This document shows positions 1 through 10,500 of a stretch of DNA of 25,895 nucleotides, piece after piece. The DNA is taken from NCBI GenBank assembly GCA_964450715.1, contig CAYVFC010000113.1, forward strand, positions 1-25,895, written 5' to 3'. Every line of letters starts with the position of its first letter. Position 1 is the stretch's first letter. The position numbers and the translations under genes were made by a program. Source of the stretch: CAYVFC01 sp964450715 (GTDB lineage Bacteria; Myxococcota_A; Polyangia; Polyangiales; JAFGIB01). The notes below the pieces were generated by a model, which did not search any database, was not told where the DNA came from, and worked only from the letters and a program-made list of their open reading frames with translations.

Positions 1-11
1 GTAAATCGCCG

Positions 12-326
12 TCAGAAACCGTTTGGGCCGGCTGTTAAGCGATCACGCGTGCTGCCCTCTTCCACGTCCGAGAACAAGATCTCGCCGGTGGTGTCGTCCG
101 CGGCACACTCTACCTCGGCCTCGTACACCCCGTCGTCGAGCATACCCCGCACCCGGACCACGCCCTGCTCGCCGCAGGTCGCCGTGCCGTTTCCGAGCTG
201 GAAGGGCACCAGCAGGGTGCCGGTGGGTATCTCGTCCTCCCCGCAGCCGACGGTGAGCAGCGCCAGGGCTAAGCCTAAGCCGAGCATCGAGGTCCTGTTG
301 GTCATATTTTTTACACCGCGCTTCAT
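12..326 (-). CDS. small putative lipoprotein (104 aa)
   Basis: A short secreted protein of unknown function. The N-terminus has basic residues, then a hydrophobic stretch (LGLGLALALLTVGC) ending in a Cys that resembles a lipobox, so it is probably an outer-membrane or periplasmic lipoprotein. The mature part is acidic, with two further Cys residues. ATG at 326 was chosen because GGGAG lies 8 bases upstream; an in-frame ATG at 305 is an alternative that still leaves a signal peptide, and a longer upstream start lacks a clear ribosome site. The stop codon is inside the window, but the C-terminal residues after the acidic stretch look unstructured, so a truncation by frameshift cannot be excluded. 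No family recognised. Confidence 0.6.
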   Translation of the reverse strand: MKRGVKNMTNRTSMLGLGLALALLTVGCGEDEIPTGTLLVPFQLGNGTATCGEQGVVRVRGMLDDGVYEAEVECAADDTTGEILFSDVEEGSTRDRLTAGPNGF

Positions 327-397
327 CTCGTTTCTCCCGAAATTGAATCCCTTTTCGATACTACCCACCAGCGGTCGTAAGCCAAGAAATTGGACGC

Positions 398-1634
398 CTA
401 CCCGGGTCTCTTCCGGTCCAGCCGGGCGAGTATCTCGCGGGCGCTCATGGCGCTCTTGTAGACGTAGAGCTCTCCGGGCAGATCGCCGTCCAGCACGGCC
501 TCGCTTACCCGCAGGCGGCTGCTGACCGCGAACAGGATGCGGTAGGGTAGGCCTTTCTGTACCAGCTCCACTCGTCGCCAGACCGCTTCCCGGCTCCAGA
601 AACCCAGCACCTCCAGATAGGCGACCTCGCCGGTGAGCCGGTTTTCGAGCTTGAGATCGGGCAGGCAGAGACCGAACCCGGGTAGCTCCAGGATTTCAGC
701 CGACGCGGATGCCTGCCAGGCGCTTTTTGATGCCCGTAGCCGGTCGAGCAGCGATCGCACCTCGTCGGGCACTCCGTCCGGTACGCCTGGCGTAGAACCG
801 GGGTCCCGCTCGGCCGCCGCGGGCGGTCGGAGTTGCACAGTCCCTCCCTGCAAGCGGAAGCCCAAAGGCTCCCTGGCCTTGCCCCAGCGCAGGTCCGCGC
901 TGATCTTCCAGCTGTCGCAGGCCCGGATGTGGGGAAAGGCGAGCGCGAGCTGCAGCCCATACTTGGTCACCGAGGAGAAGAGGCTGTAAGGGCCGTCTAT
1001 GTCGATGCGGTAACCGCCGTCGGGCAAAGGGGATATGGCATACAATAGCCTGAGGAACTTGAGCTTGTTGAAGAGGGTTCGATAGGCATATGGCGTCTGA
1101 CAACGCACCTCGGCCGTGACCTTGACGGCGCGCAGCAGCACGGCCTGGGCTTGGGCATCCTCGTACTGGCGGACCAACAGCTCGGCCGAGGTGTCGTCAA
1201 GCGCCGACAGCAGCTGCTCCGCGCGCAGGTCGCAGTACAGGGCCCGCTCCAGCTCGTCCGGGGTCCATCCCCGTTCCGCGGCCTTTTCGGCGACGAACGT
1301 ATCCCGGTCGAACGACTCGCCTTCCTCGAGGCCGCGCACGGCGCCGCTGGCAGCGACGAAGAGCTCGCCGCGCAACGCGCGCGGATCGATCTCGCTCCGC
1401 GTATCGAACTCGCAACGGTCGTCGACGAGCTTGCGCAGGCCCGAGGCGAGCCGCAGGTCGCCCGGGCGCACCGCGACCCCTTCCAGCGCTTGCTCCAGCT
1501 CGCCGCGCGACCGGCCCAGGTGCTCGCGCGCCAGCTCGAGATAGGCCGCGGCCAGCTCCATGGCTCGTTGCCGCACCGCGTAGTCGAGCCCGAGCAGCCG
1601 CAGCTCGCCGCGAATCCGTCTGGTGCGGGCCAGA

Positions 1635-1648
<14 letters not shown>
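398..1648 (-). CDS. bax1: Bax1/DUF790-family nuclease, partner of XPB helicase
   Basis: A 416-residue protein of the DUF790/Bax1 family. In archaea Bax1 is a nuclease that binds the XPB helicase, and together they unwind and incise damaged DNA. The N-terminus (ML-x3-DL-x-R-x-R) fits the family, which supports the TTG start at 1648; a strong GGAGGG lies just upstream. The C-terminal third holds the nuclease-like core: a PD dipeptide near residue 330 and a YLEVLGFW segment near 345-352, resembling a PD-(D/E)xK fold, though the usual Lys is not evident. The gene overlaps the end of the helicase gene by 14 bases, so the two are probably translationally coupled. The family call rests on the N-terminus, the EVLGFW block and the helicase neighbour. 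Confidence 0.8.
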
Positions 1649-3002
<1,354 letters not shown>

Positions 3003-3034
3003 CGCTGTTCGTCTAGCACGAAAACGGGGAGTAG

Positions 3035-3191
3035 AGCACATCTCCAAAACGCGGACCGAGTATTTCGGAGCGCGGCGGCTCCAGACGCTAGGAGCGACGA
3101 CGAGAATTCGTGGTGCTATTTCGAGCAGGAGCGACGCCGCAGATGGGGCCGCCCCGTCCGAAAGACGACAGGATCGTTTTGGAAATGTGCT
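3035..3191. repeat. palindromic MITE/REP-like element, copy 1
   Basis: An imperfect palindrome of about 157 bp. The ends are 17-base inverted repeats: AGCACATCTCCAAAACG at 3035-3051 and its complement at 3175-3191, with one mismatch. The interior matches the reverse complement of the element at 5917-6064 over roughly 100 bases; shared blocks include ATTTCGGAGCGCG, GGCTCC, GCGACGACGAGAA, GAGCAGGAGC and GGGGCCG. It lies between the divergent helicase and lipoprotein genes, only 32 bases from the preferred helicase start. No coding capacity is credible. Confidence 0.75.
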
Positions 3192-3196
3192 TTGGC

Positions 3197-3225
3197 TTGA
3201 CTTTTTCCGCCAGGGGTAAAAATAA
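3197..3225 (+). promoter_or_regulatory. possible sigma-70-like promoter for the Cys-rich lipoprotein
   Basis: TTGACT at 3197-3202 resembles a -35 box. About 17 bases downstream lies an A/T-rich stretch (AAATAA near 3220) in an otherwise GC-rich region, about 50 bases ahead of the ATG at 3275. The -10 match is poor, so this is tentative. Confidence 0.3.
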
Positions 3226-3274
3226 AGTTTCTATTGTTTCGTCGGATTCGAACCGGAACTGAAAGGAGCGGGAC

Positions 3275-4498
3275 ATGGGTATTCGGATCGACGGGTGGGG
3301 ATTCGCGCTCGTTCTACTGCTCTTTTGTGCCTGCAAAGAAGGCGAAGTGGACTTGAGTTTCGACGACGACGAAGACGCCGGCTCTGCCGACGCAGCGAGC
3401 ATGGACTCTGGCGCCGATGCAGGCTCTCCGGTAACCGATGCTGAGACGTTGCCCGAGGATGATGCCGGAGCGGAGCCGGATAGCGGGGGCAGCGACCTTC
3501 CGGATCCAGAGGAGCTGGCCGGAATGCGCGCGGCCGGGATCTGCGCGGCGCTCGAGGCTTGCCAGGGAGCCGAGCTGCTGTCCCAGTCCCTGGATGGCCA
3601 GACGTGTGAAACGCGAATCGGCGGGGTATTCGCCAACCGCAACATGGCCCACTTCGCCGAAGCCGTGCGAGCGGGTCGCGTGATCTTCCGGCCGGAAAAC
3701 GCGGCCTTCTGCGTCGAGGATCTCGCGGACGCTGGATGTGACGTCAAGGCCAGCCGCTGGCGCCAGGTTTGCGGATCCACGGTAGAGGGAACGGTAGACC
3801 TGGGCGGGCAGTGCGCTATCGACGAGGAGTGCGGCGATGGAGCGTACTGCGACCGGGGGAGCGACGGAACGGCGTGTCCGGGCGAATGCGTGGCGCTCAA
3901 GCCAGAGAGCGAATCCTGCTCGAGCTCGGAGCAGTGCGAGGACGGGCTCGTCTGTTTCGGAGGCACCTGCGCGGCGTCCCTTTTACAGGGCGCGGACTGT
4001 ACTGGCGCCGCGGAGCTCTGCAGGACGGGGCTTCTCTGTATTGCCGGCACCTGTGAGCCGCAACAGAGCGTCTATGGCGCCGGTCTCGACGAGGCTTGCG
4101 ACCCGTTTGCCGACGAGCTCTGTCGCGTCGACGGGGAGGTGCCGCTGGTCTGCGCCGAACAGTCCAGCGGTTCGGCCCTCTGCCGCGAGCGCGTCGCTGC
4201 CGACGGTGCTTGTCGCCGATCGGTACCGAGCCAGTGTCCGGAGCTTCAGTACTGTGAGGCCGAGCCCAACCAGGAGGGGACCTGCACAGATCTACCGGGG
4301 CTGTACGAGGAGTGTCGGCCGGAAAACAAGGACCGCAGGTGCAGCTCAGGTCTCGTTTGTGATACCTACCAGAGCAGCGGTGAGGCCTGTGTTCCGATTC
4401 AAGACAACGGAGGCTCCTGCGAGGGGAGCCCGAGCTGCTACAGCGGCGAGTGTAGCGACGAGCTGACCTGCGTCCCCCCGCCCGCCTGTTTGTTGTAG
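3275..4498 (+). CDS. Cys-rich putative lipoprotein, Dickkopf-like repeats
   Basis: A 407-residue secreted protein. A short hydrophobic signal ends in FCAC, which could act as an imperfect lipobox. It is followed by an Asp/Ser/Ala-rich linker (about residues 28-85), typical of cell-surface lipoproteins of myxobacteria. From about residue 165 onward there are many evenly spaced Cys in units such as C-x4-EECGDGAYC and SSSEQCEDGLVCFGGTC, resembling disulfide-rich Dickkopf/EGF-like repeats. Function is unknown; binding or surface roles are typical guesses for this class. GGAG lies 8 bases before the ATG. A plausible promoter is at 3197 and a hairpin follows the stop. It is similar in style to the protein at 12692-13567, but not obviously a duplicate. 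Confidence 0.85.
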   Translation: MGIRIDGWGFALVLLLFCACKEGEVDLSFDDDEDAGSADAASMDSGADAGSPVTDAETLPEDDAGAEPDSGGSDLPDPEELAGMRAAGICAALEACQGAELLSQSLDGQTCETRIGGVFANRNMAHFAEAVRAGRVIFRPENAAFCVEDLADAGCDVKASRWRQVCGSTVEGTVDLGGQCAIDEECGDGAYCDRGSDGTACPGECVALKPESESCSSSEQCEDGLVCFGGTCAASLLQGADCTGAAELCRTGLLCIAGTCEPQQSVYGAGLDEACDPFADELCRVDGEVPLVCAEQSSGSALCRERVAADGACRRSVPSQCPELQYCEAEPNQEGTCTDLPGLYEECRPENKDRRCSSGLVCDTYQSSGEACVPIQDNGGSCEGSPSCYSGECSDELTCVPPPACLL

Positions 4499-4513
4499 GC
4501 CGGTATACGCTGT

Positions 4514-4577
4514 CGTTTCGGGGAACCGTAGGCGACGAGAAACCTCTGTCGTGAGTTTTCTCGCTTCGCTCGAAACG
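4514..4577 (+). terminator. imperfect hairpin after the Cys-rich lipoprotein gene
   Basis: Nested inverted repeats start 16 bases after the stop codon: CGTTTCG (4514-4520) pairs with CGAAACG (4571-4577), and CGAGAAA (4536-4542) pairs with TTTCTCG (4557-4563). There is no T-run after the outer stem, so it is not a classical intrinsic terminator. It may be an RNA 3'-end structure or a decayed repeat. Confidence 0.35.
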
Positions 4578-4690
4578 ATATGGCTGCCACCGTTTTTCCG
4601 AACTTACGTGGAATCGCCCGGGCGCTTGGTGTATAAATATCGTTCTCCTCGCGACACCTGCTAGGCGATCGCTATTAACAGGGCCATAGC

Positions 4691-5911
4691 ATGACGGACT
4701 CCAAGAAGACCAAGGACATCAAAGACCTCAAGGCGCGACTCGGCCGCGCGGGCAAACCGCTGTCATCGCCGGGCGGATCGGTTCCGCCCGGGGCGGTGAG
4801 CCCTCCCTCCACGCCCGGACTGGGCTTCCCGCCGGGAAGCCGACCCCCCGGCCTGGGCTCTCCCCTCACGCCGCCCCCGGGCGCGGTGCAGGCGCCCTTC
4901 GCGCCCACCTCGCAGCCCGGGATGGCGGGGGTTCCGACTCCGGGCAGCGGTATCGTGGCACCGCCCTTTGCGCAGCAGCCGGCCGCGGCACCGGCTGCCA
5001 AGCCCAAGCCGGCCAGCCCCTTCGAGACCGCAGCGCCGGCGGCGGGAGAGAAAAAAGTCACCTTCGTGGTGGACGATTCGGCTCTCAGGGACAGCAAGCG
5101 GACGAAGCAAGCCGCCGCAAAGAACAAAGTCTTGCTGGCCGCTGGATTCGTCGGAGGCCTGGTGGCCGGCCTCATGATGGGCATGATGTCGAGCGATAGC
5201 AAAATCGCCGATCTCGCCGATCAGGACGAGGTGGCAGTTCGTAATACCATGGAGGCGACCTCCAAGCCGGTTTCGGATGCGGGCGGGCACATGCAGAGGC
5301 TCGTCGGCAGCCTCAACTCCAATAAGATCGACTACGCCGCGGTAGAGAGCCTGGTCGCTCTGAAAAGGCCGATGGCGCCCAACGCCTTCCACCGTCGTTT
5401 CTTCGTCAATTTCCAGGCCGACGCGGTGGACGACCTCTTCCGCTACGCTCACAACGTAGACACGCTCTGGGCAAGGTTTACCGCGTTGGGGGCCAAGACC
5501 GCCGGGCAGAGCAAGCGCGAAGTTCTCGACGAAGCGGCGAAGACGGGCGGCAAGCTGGACGTCAAGTACGGCCTGGCCATACGGCTCGTGAACGACAACA
5601 TCCTAGGCGGTCTGGTCTTCGTGATCGGGGACCCTAAAGAAATGGAAGACGGCAAGGGGAAAAACGCGCAGTACGAGGCCGAGCTGGCCTCGCGCCTGGG
5701 CGGCAACACGGTAACCAAGACGCTCTACGACGGCCAGTCGGACTTCATCGTCAATCCGGGGGCCTACGCCTTTCTGGTGGACGAGAAGGCGAACGAGCAG
5801 ATGCTCGGCGAACCGCCCAAGCTGTTCGAGGATTTCAAGAAAGACGCGGACGAGCTGAACGTCGTCATGCAGCAGACCCTGGAGATCCAGGGGCGGCTGA
5901 CCGGAAAGTAG
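4691..5911 (+). CDS. Pro-rich single-pass membrane protein, unknown function
   Basis: A 406-residue protein with no recognised enzyme domain. The first 20 residues (MTDSKKTKDIKDLKARLGR) are a charged, helix-like motif. A Pro/Gly/Ala-rich linker follows (about 22-115), then a short segment FVVDDSALRDSKR, one hydrophobic segment with a Gly/Met-rich face (about 146-166), and a soluble mixed alpha/beta region to the end. By topology the Pro-rich part would be cytoplasmic and the C-terminal domain periplasmic. The ATG at 4691 has no strong ribosome site, but the charged N-terminal motif supports it. The gene converges on the CAP lipoprotein gene with a palindromic repeat between. Secretion- or motility-linked roles would be speculation. 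Confidence 0.75.
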   Translation: MTDSKKTKDIKDLKARLGRAGKPLSSPGGSVPPGAVSPPSTPGLGFPPGSRPPGLGSPLTPPPGAVQAPFAPTSQPGMAGVPTPGSGIVAPPFAQQPAAAPAAKPKPASPFETAAPAAGEKKVTFVVDDSALRDSKRTKQAAAKNKVLLAAGFVGGLVAGLMMGMMSSDSKIADLADQDEVAVRNTMEATSKPVSDAGGHMQRLVGSLNSNKIDYAAVESLVALKRPMAPNAFHRRFFVNFQADAVDDLFRYAHNVDTLWARFTALGAKTAGQSKREVLDEAAKTGGKLDVKYGLAIRLVNDNILGGLVFVIGDPKEMEDGKGKNAQYEAELASRLGGNTVTKTLYDGQSDFIVNPGAYAFLVDEKANEQMLGEPPKLFEDFKKDADELNVVMQQTLEIQGRLTGK

Positions 5912-5916
5912 CCCTT

Positions 5917-6064
5917 AGGAGGCACCGCAAAATAACTCATCCATCTTTCGGGCGGGACGGCCCCGGCTGCTGCGTTGCTCCTGCTCAAAATATCCCCAAT
6001 ATTTCTCGTCGTCGCGCCTTGCATCCGGAGCCGTCGCGCTCCGAAATCTGATCGAGTTATTTTG
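5917..6064. repeat. palindromic MITE/REP-like element, copy 2
   Basis: It lies between two convergent genes. CAAAATAACTC at 5928-5938 is mirrored by GAGTTATTTTG at 6054-6064. Further in, the arms stay complementary (TTTCGGGCGGGACGGC against GCCGTCGCGCTCCGAAA) down to a centre with AAATAT/ATATTT. The flank AGGAGGCACCGCAAAATAA (5917-5935) recurs exactly at 25846-25864. The interior is the reverse complement of the element at 3035-3191 with moderate divergence. In RNA it would form a long hairpin on either strand and could also act as a bidirectional terminator. Confidence 0.8.
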
Positions 6065-6095
6065 TCACGGACCCTTATCACCGACACCCGCTTCG

Positions 6096-7352
6096 TCACC
6101 TGCGGATAAAGAGCTCGGTGACGAGGAAGCTCGGCTCTCCGCCGGTCTGCGTTTGCACCACTCCCAGACCGACATGGGTGACTAGGGGATGCAGAACCGC
6201 TTCCCGATGCCCCGGGCTGCGCATGATGTGTCGGTGGATCTCCACGGAGCCGGAGCCGTGGCCGATGTTTTCCATGACCAGGGAGAAGGCGATACCGGCG
6301 TTCTGCAATCGCTCATGCGGCGCGCCCGTCGATGGCGAGGTATGCCCCACGAATCCGTTGTCGCGCATGTCCCGGCAGTGGGAGTCGGCTACCCCGCTCA
6401 GCTCGGAATCGATGGTCACCGGATCGAGCCCCACGCCGGATCGTTCCTGGTTGATGAGCGCGAAAAGACTGAGCAAAAAGCTCTGCTCATCCTCCGGCGT
6501 TCCATCCTCGCCGGCGACCGGTAGCAAGATCTCACTGCTCTCTTCTTGGGCGCCGGAGAAGACCGGGAAGTTGGCCAGGACCGAAGCCCCGTGTATCCCG
6601 GTGGCCAGCAGCTCCACGCGGTAGGTGCCGCTTTCCTCGATTGGAATGACCATATCAAATTTCGTACCGTCGCCCGCTGGTTGGCGGCGGGTGGTGCCGT
6701 CGGGCAAGGTGATGGCGATCACGGGCTCGCGTAAGCCATGCGTGAGCTTGCCCTGCAGTCGGATGGCGTCGCCCGGCGCTACCCGGCGCGGGAACGGTGC
6801 CATCCGGAACCAGCGGCTACTGAAGGCGAGCGCCAGCCGCGACATTCCCTTCACCGTTACCAGCGCGGCACCGTGGTGGGTATAGGGGTAGGCTAGGGCC
6901 AGTCTCTCGATCTCGGCGCCGACCTCCTCGGCTAGGGCGTTTTCGGGCAGCTCCTTGAACTGCACTTGCGGCACCGGTTCCGGCACGCCCTGCCGGTGCG
7001 CGAATTGCTCCACCGCGCCGAGCGGCGGCAGGTTCCCCATTTCCTGCATCACCTCGAGCACCCAGGTCGCCGCCTGGTCTAACCGGCCGTCTCCGGAGAG
7101 GGGCGGTGCGGATTTTCGCCAGCGCTTCGCCACCGTCTCGCGCAGCAGTTTCTCGGCATCGCTCCGGGGGGGCAGCCGGTCGGTCGCTCGCGAGTCGTAA
7201 TGGCTGGCCGCCGGTGCGCGCAGCGGGAAACGCTCGACCTCCGGCGGCTCGGAAGGCTGCGGCGCGGCGCCTCCGCAGGCGGTCAGCGAGAAGGATAGAA
7301 CGAGCGTCAGTTGTGAGACGGAGAACGGGAGGGTCAGCGATGCCGGTTTCAT
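6096..7352 (-). CDS. CAP-domain (SCP/PR-1-like) lipoprotein
   Basis: A 418-residue lipoprotein. The signal peptide ends in the lipobox LTAC with Cys at residue 26, followed by a Pro-rich linker. The central part (about 40-285) is not recognised; around 200-285 it looks like a beta-sandwich carrying sequences such as LPDGTTRRQPAGDGTKFDM. The C-terminal 123 residues (296-418) are a CAP domain: LFALINQERSGVGL, then SHCRDMRDNGFVGHTSP, ENIGHG, and RSPGHREAVL with HVGLGVV. His residues in GHTSP and SPGH plus the Glu in EN form the usual CAP cavity. CAP proteins are secreted and bind lipids, or in a few cases act as proteases. ATG at 7352 gives the signal peptide directly. It is divergent from the metzincin gene. 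Confidence 0.88.
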   Translation of the reverse strand: MKPASLTLPFSVSQLTLVLSFSLTACGGAAPQPSEPPEVERFPLRAPAASHYDSRATDRLPPRSDAEKLLRETVAKRWRKSAPPLSGDGRLDQAATWVLEVMQEMGNLPPLGAVEQFAHRQGVPEPVPQVQFKELPENALAEEVGAEIERLALAYPYTHHGAALVTVKGMSRLALAFSSRWFRMAPFPRRVAPGDAIRLQGKLTHGLREPVIAITLPDGTTRRQPAGDGTKFDMVIPIEESGTYRVELLATGIHGASVLANFPVFSGAQEESSEILLPVAGEDGTPEDEQSFLLSLFALINQERSGVGLDPVTIDSELSGVADSHCRDMRDNGFVGHTSPSTGAPHERLQNAGIAFSLVMENIGHGSGSVEIHRHIMRSPGHREAVLHPLVTHVGLGVVQTQTGGEPSFLVTELFIRR

Positions 7353-7403
7353 ATTGATAGAATAGACACTAATCTCTCGGCAGGATGGGAATTCGGTATG
7401 GGT

Positions 7404-7497
7404 GCCCGGTTCGAAATGCGCGACCCTCTCGTCGCCAGATGAGTACTCGTGCGAGTGGCCGCCATCTGCGTCGTCGGCCGCGCATTTCGAGCCGGGC
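7404..7497. repeat. long imperfect inverted repeat between divergent genes
   Basis: The left arm GCCCGGTTCGAAATGCGCG (7404-7422) is complementary to 7479-7497 at 18 of 19 positions. Partial pairing continues inward (CAGATG near 7435 with CATCTG near 7463; ACTCG near 7445 with CGAGT near 7453). It occupies most of the 175-base gap between the CAP gene start (7352) and the metzincin gene start (7528). It could be an operator, an RNA hairpin in a leader, or a remnant mobile element. It does not resemble the 3035/5917/25846 family. Confidence 0.7.
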
Positions 7498-7527
7498 CCA
7501 ATGGTGGGGGGAAGTGGGAATCGAGTC

Positions 7528-10500
7528 ATGCCTATCGCCCTGTTCATAGCCGTAGCATCGAGCTTCTTTGCCCTGGCGGGCTGCCAGCAGGCCCAACCGC
7601 CCGTGAACCGGGTCCAGGCCAACGCGGTGGACAAGCAGATCTTCCTCGGCTCCGAGTGGTACGGGTTGAGGACGGTCATCGACACCCCCTACACCTCGCC
7701 CGCGAGCTTTGTCGGCGAGGCCGGTGATCTGAACCGGATCGAGTGGGATATCCAGGAAAAATACCTGATCGCGCGCCGCACCCATCAGCAGATCCGGGAC
7801 AGCGAGGACGATGCGGTGGCCGGCGCGGGCGTCAACCAGAGCCCGCTGGTAGCCATGTATGCCATCGAGAGCCACTTCGATATCCGCCGGGAGTACAACC
7901 CGACCACCGGCGAGGAGCTCAACGTCGTGGTCGAGAACACCACCGACCGGGTCTGGTACGAGAGAGCATACATGCGCGTGGACTGGTCGAAGAACCTGGT
8001 CGCGGAGGAAACGTTCCCGCTGACCAGCTCGCTCTACGGTATAGAGCTGGAGCCGCTCGAGTACTACGTGCAGGAGCCGGACCACCCCTTCGCACCGAAG
8101 TTCGAACGGGATGAGGAAGGACGGATCTATTATATAGACATCGTCAACAAGTATTTCGCCGAGCCGGGCATGGTGGCGGTGTCAGGCGGCGGCGAGCTGC
8201 CCTCCTGCTTCTTTTTGACCGGCGCCCACCACGACTGCCAGCCCGGCGAGATCGCCGTGCGCAGCTCGTTCCTGCGCGTGGACCCCGCGCGGGACTACCA
8301 GCCCATGATCTACGACTACGACCGGATGCAGCGCTTCGGGTACTTCCTTACCGTGCGCGACGGCTACGATCCGGACTACGGGACCACGGCCATGCGGCGC
8401 TTTCGTTTCGTCAACCGCCATAACCTCTGGATGCAGAGCCACCGCCGCGACGCCGAAGGAGAGCTGCTGGCCTGCAGCGAAAACGCCGATTGCGGGGGCG
8501 GTGGCTCGGTCTGCGATCTGGCCCGCCAGGCGGCCCGGAGCGATGACATCGCCGCCTGCACCATCCCCTTTCGCGAGCGCGAGGTGCGTCCCATCGCCTT
8601 CCATCTCACCCGGGCGTTCCCGGAGGATCTGGTCAAGGACGCGCGCTCGGTGGCCGATACCTGGAACGAAGCCTTCGTACGGACAGTCGGCTCGCTTCGC
8701 CAGATCGAGTGCCGTAACGCGGGTGGGGAAGAGGGCGAATGCGAGGCCGAGCGAGAGAGGGAGGACGCAAAACGGATCTTCGTGCTCTGCGGGAACCCGG
8801 TGGCCGCGGACGACCACGAGGCCTGCGGGCCGGAGGGAACCAGCCCGGAGATCGGCGATATCCGCTACAACCTGATCTCCTGGGTCGGCGATCCCCACGA
8901 TTTCTCCCCGCTCGGTTACGGGCCTTCGTTCGCCGATCCGGAGACGGGCGAGATCATCTCCTGCAACGCCAACGTCTACGGTGCGGCGATGGAGAAGGCC
9001 GCGGCCAGGGCGCGGGACGTCCTGGCGCTTATCAACGACGACCTGCCGGAGGAGACGTTGAGCAGCAACTACGCCTTCGGCGTCTGGATCGACCGGTTCG
9101 CCGAGGCAGGAGAGCTCAAGGCATCGGAGTTCGAGGCGCAGAACCATCTGATCGAGGTGGACGGCCGCCATGCCGCTCGCATCAATCGCTCCATGGATTT
9201 TTCCTGGATACCGGAGCTGCTGGGTCCGGACGCATCGCCGGCGGGCGTGCCCGCGCCCGAGCAACTGCTGCCCAGGCTGGACGCGGCGCGCGACCGCTTG
9301 CTCTCCGGGATGGAGCGGCTGCGACCGGGCGACCGCGTGCGGGCCAACCTGAGCCGGCTCGAGGGGACCGATATCGAACAGATGTTAATCGACGACGAGG
9401 TGTTGCTGGCCGCGGGCTACCGGCCGGGAACGCCGCTGAGCGAGCCGGTCATACGGGCGGCCTCCCCGCTGGGCGCCGGCAGCGCGAGCGGTTTCCGTGA
9501 GCGCGAGCGGCTGCGCCGGCAGACGGCTAGCAAGCCCAACGGGTGCTTGCTCTACGGCGATTTCGTGGACGACGGGTTGTTGGGGCTGGTGCGCGAGATC
9601 AACCGCGCTGCGCGCCAGGGAGACGGCACGGTGCGCTGGTACGGCAGGGACTACCGGGTAACCGATGATAGCGGCGCCATCGACTACGCGCTTGTAAAGG
9701 ATATGCTGCGCCATCCCATCTTTTTCAGCCTGACCACTCACGAGCTGGGTCACACCCTGGGTCTGAGGCACAACTTCGCCGGTTCCTTCGACTCACTGAA
9801 CTACGGTCCCGAGTACTGGCGGGCGCGCGACGACGGCGACATGCAGCCGCGAGCCTGGGATCCGGTGAGCCAGGCGGAGATCGATGCCCGCATCCGGGAG
9901 CACCAGTACGCATCGGTGATGGACTACGGGCACAACCACGTAGTTACGGATGCGGCCGGCATCGGCCACTATGACCGCGCCGCCATCAAGCTGGGGTACG
10001 GCGACCTGGTGGAGGTATTCACCGAGGTGCCATCGCGCAACCGGGTGCAGGCGGCCGAGTTGTACGCGCGCCAGCTGGAGAACATAGTGGCCTTCGACAC
10101 CAGCTGGCTGGTGCTGGATACGCTGCGCCTGATCCCTTACACCGAGATCCCGGCGCTGATGGGAGGGGTGGGGGCGCTTCAGGCCCGCGAGGACGTGCCC
10201 TTCACCACGCTGGTGGACGGAACGCATCCTGACCCCGCTTACGCCTTGGGTGTGCTGACCTCGACGCCGGACGGCCGCCCGGCGGTTCCCTACCGGTACT
10301 GCAGCGAGGAGTTCGTGGACGAGGAACCGAGCTGCATGCGGTACGACGCCGGCGCCGACGAGTACGAGAGCCTGATGTCCATTATCGATTCCTACTGGAA
10401 CTACTACATCTTCAACAACTTCATGCGTCAGGAAATCGGATTCGATCCCTACGACGTGCCCGGCAAGATTTACAGTCGTTATTTTCTAAAGCTACAGGCT

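Noticed and set aside
3088..4050. 320-residue minus-strand open frame
   Set aside because: It is the shadow of the Cys-rich lipoprotein gene; the product is Ser/Pro-rich with no signal or domain.
7402..7527. Longer N-terminus for the metzincin
   Set aside because: It would read through the inverted repeat and bury the signal peptide; the same palindrome extends the opposite CAP frame artificially.
8182..9264. 360-residue minus-strand open frame
   Set aside because: It lies antisense to the metzincin gene; a GC-rich codon shadow without motifs.
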